A stretch of DNA of 64,000 nucleotides from Gammaproteobacteria bacterium (GCA_030949385.1 JAUZSP010000003.1:310001-374000), one strand, 5' to 3'. Shown: positions 24,499 to 34,614, counted from the first letter of the stretch. The notes: generated by a model from the sequence alone, not told the origin. Numbers and translations: made by a program.

Positions 24499-27432
24499 GT
24501 GGTGGTTAAGAGAGGCGTGTTTAAGGGAGAGTGGGCTGCCTTTCTTAGTTTGAAGTGGAAGGTGTTGTTGGTATTAAGTCTGGTCTTATTGGTCATTAAC
24601 ATTGCTTTTTCGGCCATTTCTTATAAAAACTTGATGAGTCTGTTTGATCGTGAAAGACAAGACTCGCATAAAAATCATCGGCATGAAATCTCTACTTTGA
24701 TTCAGCAATCCAGAAACAGCTTGTTGCAATTGGGTGTGTTTGTGCCTTCGTTGTCAGGTGTGAATCTACAGTTATTGACTGAGAATAAAAAAGAGTTTGA
24801 AGATAACTTTGAAAATCATTGGTCCTACTTGAGTCTTGATATGGGTTTGGTGGCAGCGGAGTTTTTTTCCACATCGGGTGAAATAAGTTCGGCTTGGGGT
24901 CAGGATATTTACAATGAAAAACTGAGGGGTGCTATTTTAACGTTGGTGGAAAAAACCCGTAACAGTGAGCTACCGAATGATTTTATTCGCTGTGGGATGG
25001 AGTGTGTGCATTACTCTGTGGTGCCGATGATTTCCAGCGGAGAACATGTTGGCGAGTTGTTGTTAGGTCGCTCTTTGACTGAAGTAATCATACAGTTTAG
25101 TAAAATAACCAGCAGTGATATTGGCATTGTGAGCCGAGAGTTCTTGGCGCAGACACAGCGTTCTAAGTCACCGCGTATTTTTCATAAATTGGGCATCAAA
25201 GTCAATGGTGTGACCAATAAAGAGCACAGTTTGGCCTTGTTGGCAGAGCTGGAGAATCAAGGTATAAGTTATGAGGGCTTGCACCACGGTGTGCGCTTTG
25301 AATGGCAAGAGAAGACCTATGAAGTCAGCTTGATTCCTATTGAACAGGAGAACCAAGATCAAGCTCAGCATCATCATCAGGCCTCCCATAATCACGACTG
25401 TTTTCTTATTATTGCCGATGTAACGCAGCAGATTAACCAGATTAATCGATGGGCAACAGAGAGCATACATGCTGGAATTGTTGGTCTTTTATTATCTGAA
25501 CTGGCATTGTTATTGGTCTTGTGGAGACCCATTCGGCGGATTAAAGTTGTTTCTGAAAAATTGCCCCTGTTGGCGCAAGGGGAGTTTCAGCGTGTGTGTA
25601 AAGATTTGAAATCCATCCAGAATCGTTATTTTTGTGACGAGATTGATCATCTTTCCAGTACCTCTCAGAGCTTATCCAACCAATTGGAGTTTTTAACCAA
25701 TGAGGTGGAAGCGCGTGAGCAAAATTTAAAATTGCATAATAAAGAGCTGATTGTCGAACGTAATTTTGTCAAAGGTATTTTGGATACCGCAGAAGCATTG
25801 ATTTTAACCCAAGATTCAAAAGGTAAAGTGATTTTGTGTAACAGTTATGCTGCTTCTTTAAGTGGTTATAATATTGAAAAAATTCAGAGCAGTTATTTTT
25901 TAGATTTGCACGATGATGATGAGCTTAGAGCGCCGTTGAAAGAGACGCTGATGAAGTTGGTTGATGGTGAACTGAATAAAAGTCGTGGTGAAGGTCGAAT
26001 CGTCTGTGAAAATGGTTCACTTCGCCATATTTTGTGGAGTTTTTCTAAATTGGAAAAACAAAAGTCTGGCCAAAGTATGCTCTCCATCGGCTTGGATATT
26101 ACCGAAATCAAACGAGTGGAATCGCGCATCGCTTGGTTGGCCGATCACGATCCATTAACGGAGTTGTTTAATCGACGCCGTTTTCAAGATGAGTTGGAAG
26201 GGGCTCTGGCGTGGTCACGACGCTCAGAAAAAAGCGGCGCGTTGCTGTATTTGGATTTGGATAATTTTAAAGACATTAACGATACCGGTGGCCATCATTC
26301 GGGCGATGCACTGTTGCGCAGTGTTTCGGCGACACTTTCTAAAGTGACCCGCGAAGTGGATATTATTGGCAAAGGCATTATGGGGCGTTTGGGTGGAGAT
26401 GAGTTCGGTATTGTGTTCCGAGATACCGATCAAGCGGGCATCATTACTGTGGTGGAGCGGATGCGTGCGGAGATGAAAAAAATCCGTCACAGCGTTAATG
26501 GTCAGGTGCATTCCATCAGTACCAGCATCGGCGTGGCGCTGTTTCCGCAGCACGGCGACAGCATGGAGGAGTTGATGGCCAATGCGGATTTGGCCATGTA
26601 TCAAGCAAAATCGGCGGAGCGTGGTTCGTGGCATATTTTTTCTGCCGATGAACAGGTCAGAGAACATCTACACGAACGCATTCTCTGGAAAGAACGCATT
26701 GAGATGGCGATTAAACACGAACGTTTTGTACTCTATTATCAGCCTATTTTAAACATTCAGAGCAATACCATCTCCCATTATGAAGCTTTGATTCGCATGA
26801 TCGGTGATGAGGGTGAAATCATTCCACCGATTTCGTTTATCCCCATTGCCGAACAGAACGGTTTGATCTCATTGATTGATCGTTATGTTTTAGAGCGCGC
26901 CATTCGTCAACAGGTGACCCTTTCGGATGAAGGAGAAGAGGTGACCATAGCGATTAACCTTTCAGGGCGAGCATTTGAAGATTCGGGGCTGCTGGCGTTT
27001 ATTAAAAAACAGATTTTTGATTCGGGAGCGGATCCGAAGCGGTTGATTTTCGAAATTACCGAAACAGAGGCGGTAGCGGATATGGCGTCGGCGCGGGTGT
27101 TGATGGGGGCGCTGAAAAAACTGGGCTGTCAATTTGCACTGGATGATTTTGGGGTGGGTTTCGCCTCGTTTACCTATTTAAAAGAGTTGCCGGTGGATTA
27201 CGTTAAAATTGACGGCTCGTTTATTCGTGATCTTCCGGAAAAAAGAGACAATCAAATTTTTGTTAAAGCGCTCTCTGATGTGGCGCGAGGGTTTGGTAAA
27301 AAAACCGTGGCGGAATTTGTTGACAGCGAAGAGACCATTCGCCTACTGCATTTGTTTCATGTGGATTACGCGCAAGGGTATTATGTGGGCAAACCTCGGC
27401 CACAGATTCAGGAACAGAGTGAAGTGATCTAA
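24499..27432 (+). CDS. Membrane sensor with PAS, GGDEF and EAL domains
   Basis: Bifunctional c-di-GMP enzyme candidate of 977 residues. N-terminal TM at about residues 20-40, a periplasmic sensor region to about 320 with a His-rich patch (QHHHQASHNHD), a second TM at about 325-340, a HAMP-like and coiled segment, a PAS domain (about 425-540), GGDEF with intact active site GGDEF at 632-636, and EAL with EAL at 762-764. Other EAL residues are also kept: INLSG, EITETEA, LDDFGVGFASFTYL. The cyclase and phosphodiesterase sites both look intact, so net activity cannot be predicted. GTG start with GGGAG upstream. Third gene of the binding-protein/porin cluster; its end faces tsaC 8 bp away. Confidence 0.93.
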   Translation: MVVKRGVFKGEWAAFLSLKWKVLLVLSLVLLVINIAFSAISYKNLMSLFDRERQDSHKNHRHEISTLIQQSRNSLLQLGVFVPSLSGVNLQLLTENKKEFEDNFENHWSYLSLDMGLVAAEFFSTSGEISSAWGQDIYNEKLRGAILTLVEKTRNSELPNDFIRCGMECVHYSVVPMISSGEHVGELLLGRSLTEVIIQFSKITSSDIGIVSREFLAQTQRSKSPRIFHKLGIKVNGVTNKEHSLALLAELENQGISYEGLHHGVRFEWQEKTYEVSLIPIEQENQDQAQHHHQASHNHDCFLIIADVTQQINQINRWATESIHAGIVGLLLSELALLLVLWRPIRRIKVVSEKLPLLAQGEFQRVCKDLKSIQNRYFCDEIDHLSSTSQSLSNQLEFLTNEVEAREQNLKLHNKELIVERNFVKGILDTAEALILTQDSKGKVILCNSYAASLSGYNIEKIQSSYFLDLHDDDELRAPLKETLMKLVDGELNKSRGEGRIVCENGSLRHILWSFSKLEKQKSGQSMLSIGLDITEIKRVESRIAWLADHDPLTELFNRRRFQDELEGALAWSRRSEKSGALLYLDLDNFKDINDTGGHHSGDALLRSVSATLSKVTREVDIIGKGIMGRLGGDEFGIVFRDTDQAGIITVVERMRAEMKKIRHSVNGQVHSISTSIGVALFPQHGDSMEELMANADLAMYQAKSAERGSWHIFSADEQVREHLHERILWKERIEMAIKHERFVLYYQPILNIQSNTISHYEALIRMIGDEGEIIPPISFIPIAEQNGLISLIDRYVLERAIRQQVTLSDEGEEVTIAINLSGRAFEDSGLLAFIKKQIFDSGADPKRLIFEITETEAVADMASARVLMGALKKLGCQFALDDFGVGFASFTYLKELPVDYVKIDGSFIRDLPEKRDNQIFVKALSDVARGFGKKTVAEFVDSEETIRLLHLFHVDYAQGYYVGKPRPQIQEQSEVI

Positions 27433-27440
27433 CGGTTTTC

Positions 27441-28001
27441 TTAGGAGCGCAACACGCGGCCGCTGAGGGCATCCCGAATGCGGCTGGGTTGTTTGGCGTT
27501 ACCCAGTGGGGCATCCCAAATAAAATCCAATTGTTGATTAAAATAGGCCGCAACTTCGTTGGCGCTGCGAGCGGCGGGTGCGCCACTGGGATTGGCGCTA
27601 CTGGAGACAAGTGCGCCGACCTGCTTGCATAGGGCTACCACCGGTGGATGGGCGCTGACTCGTACCGCTAAGGTGTCGTGCTGGCCGGTGAGCCATCTGG
27701 GGGTATCAGCAGCGGCGGGCAACAACCATGTGTATGGGCCTGGCCACTGGGCATGAATGCGTTTTGCGACCTCTCTGCTCAAAGGTTGTAAGTAGGTGTG
27801 CAGTTGAGAAAAGTCAGCGGCAATCAGAATCAGCCCTTTGTCAGGGCTGCGCTGTTTTAGTTTGAGGAGGCGTTCGACGGCGTGTGGGTTGTTGGGATCA
27901 CAGCCCAGACCAAAGACCGCTTCGGTGGGGTAGGCGATCAGGCCGCCGCGTTGAATGATCTTGGCGGCTTGATCGAGTTGTTGCGGTTTACTCTTTGTCA
28001 C
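27441..28001 (-). CDS. tsaC: L-threonylcarbamoyladenylate synthase
   Basis: YrdC-fold enzyme that makes threonylcarbamoyl-AMP from Thr, bicarbonate and ATP, the first step of the t6A37 tRNA modification. Visible: IAYPTEAVFGLGCDP, the KQRSPDKGLILI basic patch and SSSANPSGAPA. 186 residues, the short TsaC form. The start overlaps the end of topA by 14 bases, so the two genes are co-transcribed and likely coupled. Confidence 0.95.
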   Translation of the reverse strand: MTKSKPQQLDQAAKIIQRGGLIAYPTEAVFGLGCDPNNPHAVERLLKLKQRSPDKGLILIAADFSQLHTYLQPLSREVAKRIHAQWPGPYTWLLPAAADTPRWLTGQHDTLAVRVSAHPPVVALCKQVGALVSSSANPSGAPAARSANEVAAYFNQQLDFIWDAPLGNAKQPSRIRDALSGRVLRS

Positions 28002-30501
28002 TGGCGGCTTTTTTACTGGCCACTTTCTTTTTCACTGCACTCTTTTTTGCAGTGGCTTTTTTGGCACTGGTTTTTTTCTTGGCGACGGCTTTCTTTTTGC
28101 TGCTGGCCTTTTTCTTACTGCTGGCGGTCTTTTTTGAGGCGGTCTTTTTTGCGCTGGTTTTTTTTGCAGCGGTTTTTTTAGCGGTCGCTTTTTTCTTCGC
28201 GGCTGCTTTCTTTTTGCCTCGGCGTTTTTTCTCTGGCGCTTCGGCAATCAGCTTTTCACACAACTCCAACTCCAGCTCTTTGGGTTCCATATCCTTGGGG
28301 ATTTTGGCGTTTTTATTGCCGTCGGTGATGTAAGGGCCGTAGCGACCGTTCAACACCTGAATTTCGCTGTCCTCAAAGATTTTGATGATGCGGTTGGCAT
28401 CGGCCAATTTTTTCTCAGCCACCAGTTCCAGTGCTCGTTCTAGGGTGATGGTGTGGGGATCGTCCTCTTTGATCGAGACGTATTTGCTGTCGTATTTGAC
28501 GTAGGGGCCAAAACGACCGATGTTGGTGCTGATCTTCTCACCTTCAGCAGACTCACCCAAATTGCGCGGCAGCTGAAACAGAATCAAGGCCTCTTCGAGG
28601 GTGATTTTGTCCATCTTCTGCCCAGGACGCAGACCGGCAAATTTGGGTTTCTCTTCGTCGTCGCGGGTACCGATCTGCACAAAAGGACCAAAACGGCCGA
28701 TGCGTACCGAGATTGGTTTGCCGCTTTTTGGGTCGGTTCCCAGCTCCCGTGCTTGTACCGCTTCGTCACGGCTGACGTTGGCTTCTTTGTCGGCGATCAG
28801 CGCGGTGAAAGGGGTCCAAAATTCTTGTAGTAGTGGAACCCACTCTTTTTCACCTCGGGCGACGGCATCCAGCTCGTCTTCCAGTTTGGCGGTGAAGTCG
28901 TAATCCACATACTGAGTGAAATGAGTGCAGAGAAAGGTGTTCACTACTTTACCGACATCGGTAGGGGTGAAGCGACGTGATTCCAGCTCCACATAACCAC
29001 GGTCTTGCAGGGTCGAGATGATGCTGGCGTAGGTGGAGGGTCGGCCAATGTCGTACTCTTCCAAGGTTTTGACCAAGCTGGCTTCAGTGTAGCGTGGGGG
29101 TGGCTCGGTGAAGTGTTGTTCGGGGCGAATGGCGTTTAGATCCACTTTGTCACCCTTTTCCAGCGGTGGCAGACGACGGTCTTCCTCTTTTTTACTGTCG
29201 TCCATGCCTTCTTGATAGACGGCCATAAAACCGGCTTCGCGCAAGGTGGAGCCGGTGGAACGGAAGGTGTTGCCGTCGCCGCAAGCATAGTCGATGGCCA
29301 CTTGGTCAAACACCGCCTGCACCATTTGACAGGCGACGGTGCGTTTCCAGATCAAGCTGTAGAGTTTGAATTGCTCGTCGGTAAGGTGGCTTTTCAGATC
29401 TTCAGGACGACGTTGAGCGGAGGTGGGGCGTACCGCTTCATGAGCCTCTTGGGCATTTTTCGATTTGGTCTTGTAAAAGCGCGGCTCAGCGGGCATTTGG
29501 TCGGCACCGTACTGGCTGCTGATCAGATTGCGAATGTCTTCCAAGGCATCTTGGGAGAGGGTGACCGAATCGGTGCGCATGTAGGTGATCAGACCTTCCG
29601 CACCGGAACCGGTGTCGATGCCTTCATAAAGCTGTTGGGCGACCCGCATCGCGCGCAGGGCGGTGAATCCCAGTTTGCGTATCGCTTCTTGTTGCAAGGT
29701 GGAGGTGGTAAAGGGCGGTGCAGGGTTGCGTTTGCGCTGTTTCTTGGTGACGGATTTGACCACCAAAATGCCATTGGCTTCTTTGAGTAGAAGGTCTTTG
29801 GCGCTGTGTGCTTGTTCGGTATTGGTGATGCTGAACTGTTTCAGTTTGTCGCCATTGAGCTGGGTTAGTTTGGCATTGAAGGCCAATGTGCTCTGCTCCA
29901 GATCGGCTTCAATAGTCCAGTATTCGCGGGCTTCAAAACGGTCGATCTCCGCTTCGCGTTCACTGATCATGCGCAGTGCGGGGCTTTGCACTCGACCAGC
30001 AGAGAGGCCGCGTTGGATCTTTTTCCACAACAGCGGTGAGAGGTTAAAGCCGACTAAATAATCCAGTGCGCGACGGGCTTGCTGGGCGTTGACCATCTCC
30101 ATCGAGAGTTCTCGTGGATTGTCCACCGCCTCTTTGAGGGCGCGTTTGGTGATCTCGTGAAAGACCACGCGCTGCACTACTTTGCCTTCGAGTAGATTTT
30201 TTTCCCGTAACATTTCCGCCAGATGCCAAGAGATCGCTTCACCCTCGCGATCTGGATCCGTTGCGAGCAATAGGAAATCGGCTTTTTTGAGTGCCTTTTT
30301 AATCGCCTGAACGTGTTTTTCATTGCGTTCAATGGCTTGGTACTTCATGGCAAAGCCGTTTTCCGTATCCACCGCCCCCTCCTTGGGAACGAGGTCGCGT
30401 ACGTGGCCGTAGGAGGCCATGACTTCATAATCTTTGCCAAGGTACTTTTTAATCGTTTTACCTTTGGCGGGTGATTCAACGATGATTAAGTGCTTACTCA
30501 T
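27988..30501 (-). CDS. topA: DNA topoisomerase I with lysine-rich C-terminal tail
   Basis: Type IA topoisomerase that relaxes negative supercoils. TOPRIM domain at the start (LIIVESPAKGKTIKKYLG; DPDREGEAISWH), active-site region ITYMRTDSV with the catalytic Tyr, and three C-terminal repeats of the GRFGPYVQIG type (no Cys4 zinc fingers seen). From about residue 753 to the end the protein is almost only Lys, Ala, Ser and Thr, a histone-H1-like tail of about 80 residues (repeats of AKK, SKKK). Such basic tails occur on TopA in several bacteria and promote DNA binding. 837 residues in all. It precedes tsaC on the same strand. Confidence 0.97.
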   Translation of the reverse strand: MSKHLIIVESPAKGKTIKKYLGKDYEVMASYGHVRDLVPKEGAVDTENGFAMKYQAIERNEKHVQAIKKALKKADFLLLATDPDREGEAISWHLAEMLREKNLLEGKVVQRVVFHEITKRALKEAVDNPRELSMEMVNAQQARRALDYLVGFNLSPLLWKKIQRGLSAGRVQSPALRMISEREAEIDRFEAREYWTIEADLEQSTLAFNAKLTQLNGDKLKQFSITNTEQAHSAKDLLLKEANGILVVKSVTKKQRKRNPAPPFTTSTLQQEAIRKLGFTALRAMRVAQQLYEGIDTGSGAEGLITYMRTDSVTLSQDALEDIRNLISSQYGADQMPAEPRFYKTKSKNAQEAHEAVRPTSAQRRPEDLKSHLTDEQFKLYSLIWKRTVACQMVQAVFDQVAIDYACGDGNTFRSTGSTLREAGFMAVYQEGMDDSKKEEDRRLPPLEKGDKVDLNAIRPEQHFTEPPPRYTEASLVKTLEEYDIGRPSTYASIISTLQDRGYVELESRRFTPTDVGKVVNTFLCTHFTQYVDYDFTAKLEDELDAVARGEKEWVPLLQEFWTPFTALIADKEANVSRDEAVQARELGTDPKSGKPISVRIGRFGPFVQIGTRDDEEKPKFAGLRPGQKMDKITLEEALILFQLPRNLGESAEGEKISTNIGRFGPYVKYDSKYVSIKEDDPHTITLERALELVAEKKLADANRIIKIFEDSEIQVLNGRYGPYITDGNKNAKIPKDMEPKELELELCEKLIAEAPEKKRRGKKKAAAKKKATAKKTAAKKTSAKKTASKKTASSKKKASSKKKAVAKKKTSAKKATAKKSAVKKKVASKKAASDKE

Positions 30502-30674
30502 TATTTCGCTCTGCTCTGGGCTCTCCGGCCGTGGTATTAACGTTTGTCGCTAAACGTGGGGCGCTATTCTGAACTAAATTTGGTGCCTACGTCGAGTGCT
30601 TGAGGATTGAGATGGTGTTTTTGTCAGTTTGTTTGCTTTCGATTTTTGTATAACCCTATGTTTTTAATTTAGTT

Positions 30675-31823
30675 TTATTTTAAACATTGGTAGAGACCAC
30701 CTGGTAAAACTTCGATGCGATTTTGCAGTTCTAGGATCAATAACATCGAAGATAGGCTCTTTACGGAGAGTTGGCTGCGTTCTACGAGAGTGTCGATGGA
30801 GGTGGGCGAGTGATCTAAACAACGGAGTAATTTTTGGTAATCGTCGTCCAAAGTGTGTTTTTCTTCTAGTTTCAGTTCCGTTTGCGATGCTGTTTTGGCA
30901 GGGCTTTTAGGGGGTTCAAATTCAGTGGTGTGCAGCGCTTGGCGAATCAGCGGGGCGACCTCTTCTAAAATATCATCGGCTGTCTCCACCAGTTTTGCTC
31001 CTTGGCGAATCAGCGCATGACAGCCTCGTGCCAACGGGTTGTGAATCGAACCAGGAATGGCAAACACTTCACGACCCTGTTCCATGGCGTGGCGAGCGGT
31101 GATCAGCGAGCCGCTGCGTTTGGCCGCTTCCACCACCAACGTGCCGATGCTGAGGGCGCTGATGATGCGGTTGCGGCGCGGGAAGTTTTGCGCTTGAGGG
31201 CGAATGCCGGTGGGAAATTCACAGATCATCACCCCTTGAGCAACAATCTGTTGAGCCAGTTCGCGGTGAGCGGCGGGGTAGACTCGATCCAAGCCGGTGG
31301 CGGTGACGGCGACGGTTTGGCCGCCGCCTGCCAGAGCCCCTTGATGGCTGGCAGCATCAATGCCCAGTGCTAAGCCGCTGGTGATGGTAAAGCCGTTGTG
31401 AGCCAAGTGGCGGGCGAACTCAAAGGCGGTCTCTTTGCCGCTGGGTGTGGGGGTTCGGCTGCCGACCATGCCCAGTTGCAGGCTGTAAAGCGCGTCCAAT
31501 TGACCTTTGGCATACAGCACAATGGGGGCATCGCTGATGGTTTTTAGGCGGGGTGGGTAACGCGGATCGTCAATCGGGATGAGGTGGTTTTCGGCTGCTT
31601 CGGCCCAGCGCAGATCCTGTTCGATTTTTTCTGACAGTTCGTTTTGCAGCAGAATATCGAGGGCGGCGGGTGTTAGGTTTAGCCCGTGCAGTTGTTGGCC
31701 TGTGCAGTGTTGCAGTGCGTCGATGCCTCCGATTAGGTCAAGAATTTTAGCCGCAGTAACCGGCCCCACGCCAGGAGCGTGCAGCAGTCTGAGCCAAGAC
31801 GCACTGCTTGATTGTCTGTTCAA
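30675..31823 (-). CDS. dprA: DNA-processing protein DprA
   Basis: RecA loader for incoming single-stranded DNA in natural transformation. SAM-like N-terminal helices (LRLLHAPGVGPVTAAKIL), the Rossmann-fold core with VGSRTPTPSGKETAFEFARHL, SGLALGIDAASHQGAL and FPRRNRIISALS, then a C-terminal winged-helix segment. 382 residues, normal. It follows the LysM gene by 2 bp. The smg gene often found between dprA and topA is absent; the 173-bp gap before topA holds no gene that I see and probably carries the topA promoter. Confidence 0.96.
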   Translation of the reverse strand: MNRQSSSASWLRLLHAPGVGPVTAAKILDLIGGIDALQHCTGQQLHGLNLTPAALDILLQNELSEKIEQDLRWAEAAENHLIPIDDPRYPPRLKTISDAPIVLYAKGQLDALYSLQLGMVGSRTPTPSGKETAFEFARHLAHNGFTITSGLALGIDAASHQGALAGGGQTVAVTATGLDRVYPAAHRELAQQIVAQGVMICEFPTGIRPQAQNFPRRNRIISALSIGTLVVEAAKRSGSLITARHAMEQGREVFAIPGSIHNPLARGCHALIRQGAKLVETADDILEEVAPLIRQALHTTEFEPPKSPAKTASQTELKLEEKHTLDDDYQKLLRCLDHSPTSIDTLVERSQLSVKSLSSMLLILELQNRIEVLPGGLYQCLK

Positions 31824-31825
31824 GG

Positions 31826-32986
31826 TTAGGGATTGGTAACCCTGTCGTTGATGTGAATGGCGCGGGTGGCTTCCATAATCAGGCCGTAACTGAGGCGATC
31901 AAAACTGCGGAAGATCATCAAGACCCCAGAGGTGCTGTCGGGCAGCTGCACGTAGTCGTTGTGCTTGCCACTGAAACGATCTTTGATCATTTTGCCGCGT
32001 TTTTTAATCGCTAAAATATGACCCACTTCCAAACCGTCTTGCTGACCTTTGTTGATTACCACCACTTGATTCTGCGCCACCTGACTGATGGCATCATAGA
32101 GTGAGATGATCTGCGCGTTGACGGGCTGTTTGGGCACATGGGGCAGGTAGCTGTGTTGCAATGTGCCTTTTTCCTGCATCAATAGGCGGTCACCGCCGAG
32201 GGTTTCACGAGTACTGGCGGTGATGATGAGGGTGGCAGGATCACCAAACTGGGTCACTTTGGCATCGGCGATAAAAATGGCTTCGTAACCGAGGATCTCA
32301 TCGCTGTCGGGGTCGATAAAGGTGTTGCCTGGGCGGAAAACAGAGAATAGGGATTCATCGTTGCTTTTGAGGCCGCGAGCGTAGAGTTGATTGCCTGTAG
32401 CGCTGAGCAGCCGTCCGTCTTGATTGCCAAGGATGTAGGGGGCGTTGGCCAGTTCGTCTTTGCCAACGATGCGCGGTTGCACGGTGAATTGGCGAATGGC
32501 GTTGTCAGAGATCATCGGGATGGCGGTCTCTAAGGCCTGTTCTCGAATTTGTGGCGAGAGACGCACAATAGGCGTACCGCGTGGCAGCGTCAGTGGTCGC
32601 CCAGCCATGCCGGGCCGATCCAGATAGAGGTGCGGTTGGCCATCAATTAGGCTGACGCTGATGCGATCACCTGGGTAGATTAGGTGAGGGTTTTGAATTT
32701 GTGGATTGACTTCCCAAATTTCTGGCCAGATCCAAGGGTCGCGCAGAAAACGTGCGGCAATGTCCCACAGGGTATCGCCTTTCACCACAACGTAGAGCTG
32801 AGGGCGACTTTCGCGTAGGATAACCGGCTTTGGATCAGCTTTAAATTCGGGCTTTGGGGTGAAAGTGGGTTTTGGTGGTGGGGCAACGGTTTTTTGCGGT
32901 GCTTGAGTGGCGCAGCCGCTGAGTGTGAATAAGAGACCGATTGCACTGAACATGCCGAAGGCACGTTTTGGAAATTTTGCTGTCAA
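31826..32986 (-). CDS. LysM-domain lipoprotein
   Basis: Predicted lipoprotein with signal and lipobox (FTLSGC, Cys at about residue 25), a proline-rich linker, and one LysM peptidoglycan-binding domain (VVKGDTLWDIAARFLRDP to IYPGD). The remaining ~280 residues are a conserved domain without a known function that goes with this gene in Gammaproteobacteria next to dprA and def. Start TTG at 32986 with GGAG 8 bases upstream; an ATG at 32953 would cut into the signal peptide. It is divergent from def, the classic arrangement. Confidence 0.9.
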   Translation of the reverse strand: MTAKFPKRAFGMFSAIGLLFTLSGCATQAPQKTVAPPPKPTFTPKPEFKADPKPVILRESRPQLYVVVKGDTLWDIAARFLRDPWIWPEIWEVNPQIQNPHLIYPGDRISVSLIDGQPHLYLDRPGMAGRPLTLPRGTPIVRLSPQIREQALETAIPMISDNAIRQFTVQPRIVGKDELANAPYILGNQDGRLLSATGNQLYARGLKSNDESLFSVFRPGNTFIDPDSDEILGYEAIFIADAKVTQFGDPATLIITASTRETLGGDRLLMQEKGTLQHSYLPHVPKQPVNAQIISLYDAISQVAQNQVVVINKGQQDGLEVGHILAIKKRGKMIKDRFSGKHNDYVQLPDSTSGVLMIFRSFDRLSYGLIMEATRAIHINDRVTNP

Positions 32987-33132
32987 GATCCTTACTCCAC
33001 ACAGGTGATTTTTTAGCAGTTTAGCCAGAATGTGACCTATCGTACAAGTGACAGACGTTGATGATCTTGGCCTAGCTCACATTATTGGTCGCGTTTTTTT
33101 ATAGATTACAGATACATTATTGGTTTGAAATT

Positions 33133-33643
33133 ATGGCGTTATTGGATATTTTGCATTTTCCAGACCCACGTCTGCGTACCAAAGCGATTGCGGTCGGTGA
33201 GGTGGACAGTGGCGTGGTGAAGTTGGTCGATGATCTCTTGGAGACCATGTACGACGCGGTGGGCATTGGTTTGGCTGCTACGCAGGTGAATGTGCATCGG
33301 CGTGTGGTGGTGGTGGATGTTTCTGAAGATCACGATCAGCCGTTGGTGTTGATTAATCCTGAGTTAATCGAATTGCACGGCGTTGAAGAGATGGATGAGG
33401 GGTGTCTGTCGGTGCCAGGTTTTTATGAAACGGTCAGTCGAGCAGAACGCATTCGGGTTAGAGCCTTAAATCAGCAAGGTGAGGTGTTTGAACTGGAGGC
33501 GGATGAGTTGTTGTCGGTTTGCATTCAGCATGAAATTGATCACTTGGATGGCAAATTGTTTGTTGATTACATCTCCTCTTTAAAACGCCAGCGCATCCGT
33601 AAAAAGCTGGAAAAATTGGAAAAAAGTCGTCAAAAAAAATTAA
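33133..33643 (+). CDS. def: Peptide deformylase (reads through into fmt as sequenced)
   Basis: Iron metalloenzyme that removes the N-formyl group from new proteins. All three active-site motifs are present: [16 protein letters not shown] and QHEIDHLDG. Start ATG 33133 ([16 protein letters not shown]). As written, the frame has no stop and continues in frame through fmt to 34614. One A less in the A8 run at 33632-33639 would give AAT-TAA and a stop at 33643, making a protein of 169 residues, the normal length for Def. The separate fmt ribosome site confirms that two proteins are intended. I therefore end the gene at 33643. Confidence 0.93.
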
Positions 33644-33669
33644 AAAAGAGAACGAGAAAGGAGTCGAAA

Positions 33670-34614
33670 GTGAAGATCATCTATGCGGGTACCCCCGATT
33701 TTTCTGTGCCTGCTCTGCAGGCGTTGCTGGCATCTGAGCACGAGGTGTGTGCGGTTTACACCCAGCCTGATCGTCGTGCAGGGCGAGGTCGGTTGCCGAA
33801 AATGAGCGCGGTGAAAGAGGTGGCCTTAGAGGCTGGAATTGAGGTTTGTCAGCCACTGAATTTCAAACAAATCAAAGATGTGGAGCAGCTACAGACCTTT
33901 GAGGCTGATTTGATGGTGGTGGTGGCTTACGGTTTGATTTTACCGCCGGTGATTTTGGCTGCACCGCGTCTGGGCTGTTTGAACCTGCACGCTTCGTTGT
34001 TGCCGCGTTGGCGCGGCGCGGCTCCCATTCAGCGCGCTATTTTGGCTGGTGATGCCGAGTCGGGCATCACCTTGATGCAGATGGATGTGGGTTTGGATAC
34101 CGGTGATATGTTGGCCAAGTCAGTCTGTCCCATTGAAGCAGATGAAAGCGGAGGCTCGTTGCACGATAAATTATCTTTGTTGGGAGTCGATCTGTTGCTT
34201 TCTGCCTTGCAAGCGGTGCCTGCAGGAGGTTGGCAGGGCGAACCGCAAGCGGCGATTGAGGTCAGTTACGCCTCGAAATTGGATAAAACCGAGGCGACTC
34301 TGGATTGGCGGAGTTCAGCGCTGGAGTTGGAGCGTCAAGTGAGGGCGTTTAACCCCTGGCCCGTGGCACAAACGTTGTTCAAGGGCAAAATGATGCGGGT
34401 TTGGCAAGCGGAAGCGCTGCGTGATGTGGTTACCGAGGGGCTGCCTGGTACGGTGATGTCGGCGGATAAAAGCGGCATTCGAGTGGCCTGTGGTGAGGGT
34501 GTGTTGCAGTTGAAACAGGTGCAGTTACCTGGCAAAAAAGCCCTTAAGGTGGCGGATTTTCTCAATGCACATTCACCGCAGGGCTGCCGTTTTGGCGAGT
34601 CGGAGTCGTCGTAA
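33670..34614 (+). CDS. fmt: Methionyl-tRNA formyltransferase
   Basis: Formylates Met-tRNA(fMet) with 10-formyl-tetrahydrofolate for initiation. Begins [15 protein letters not shown], the family start, and carries the catalytic region [21 protein letters not shown] and [11 protein letters not shown]. The C-terminal tRNA-binding domain ([10 protein letters not shown]...) is intact. 314 residues, normal. Start GTG at 33670 has AAAGGAG 6-7 bases upstream, so it is translated on its own even though the def frame runs into it as sequenced. Its TAA overlaps the rsmB ATG (TAATG). Confidence 0.97.
   Translation: MKIIYAGTPDFSVPALQALLASEHEVCAVYTQPDRRAGRGRLPKMSAVKEVALEAGIEVCQPLNFKQIKDVEQLQTFEADLMVVVAYGLILPPVILAAPRLGCLNLHASLLPRWRGAAPIQRAILAGDAESGITLMQMDVGLDTGDMLAKSVCPIEADESGGSLHDKLSLLGVDLLLSALQAVPAGGWQGEPQAAIEVSYASKLDKTEATLDWRSSALELERQVRAFNPWPVAQTLFKGKMMRVWQAEALRDVVTEGLPGTVMSADKSGIRVACGEGVLQLKQVQLPGKKALKVADFLNAHSPQGCRFGESESS

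Noticed and set aside
33085-34614. Genuine def-fmt fusion protein
   Set aside because: fmt has its own ribosome site and GTG, Def would have its normal length if the A8 run were A7, and other runs in the window are also off by one.
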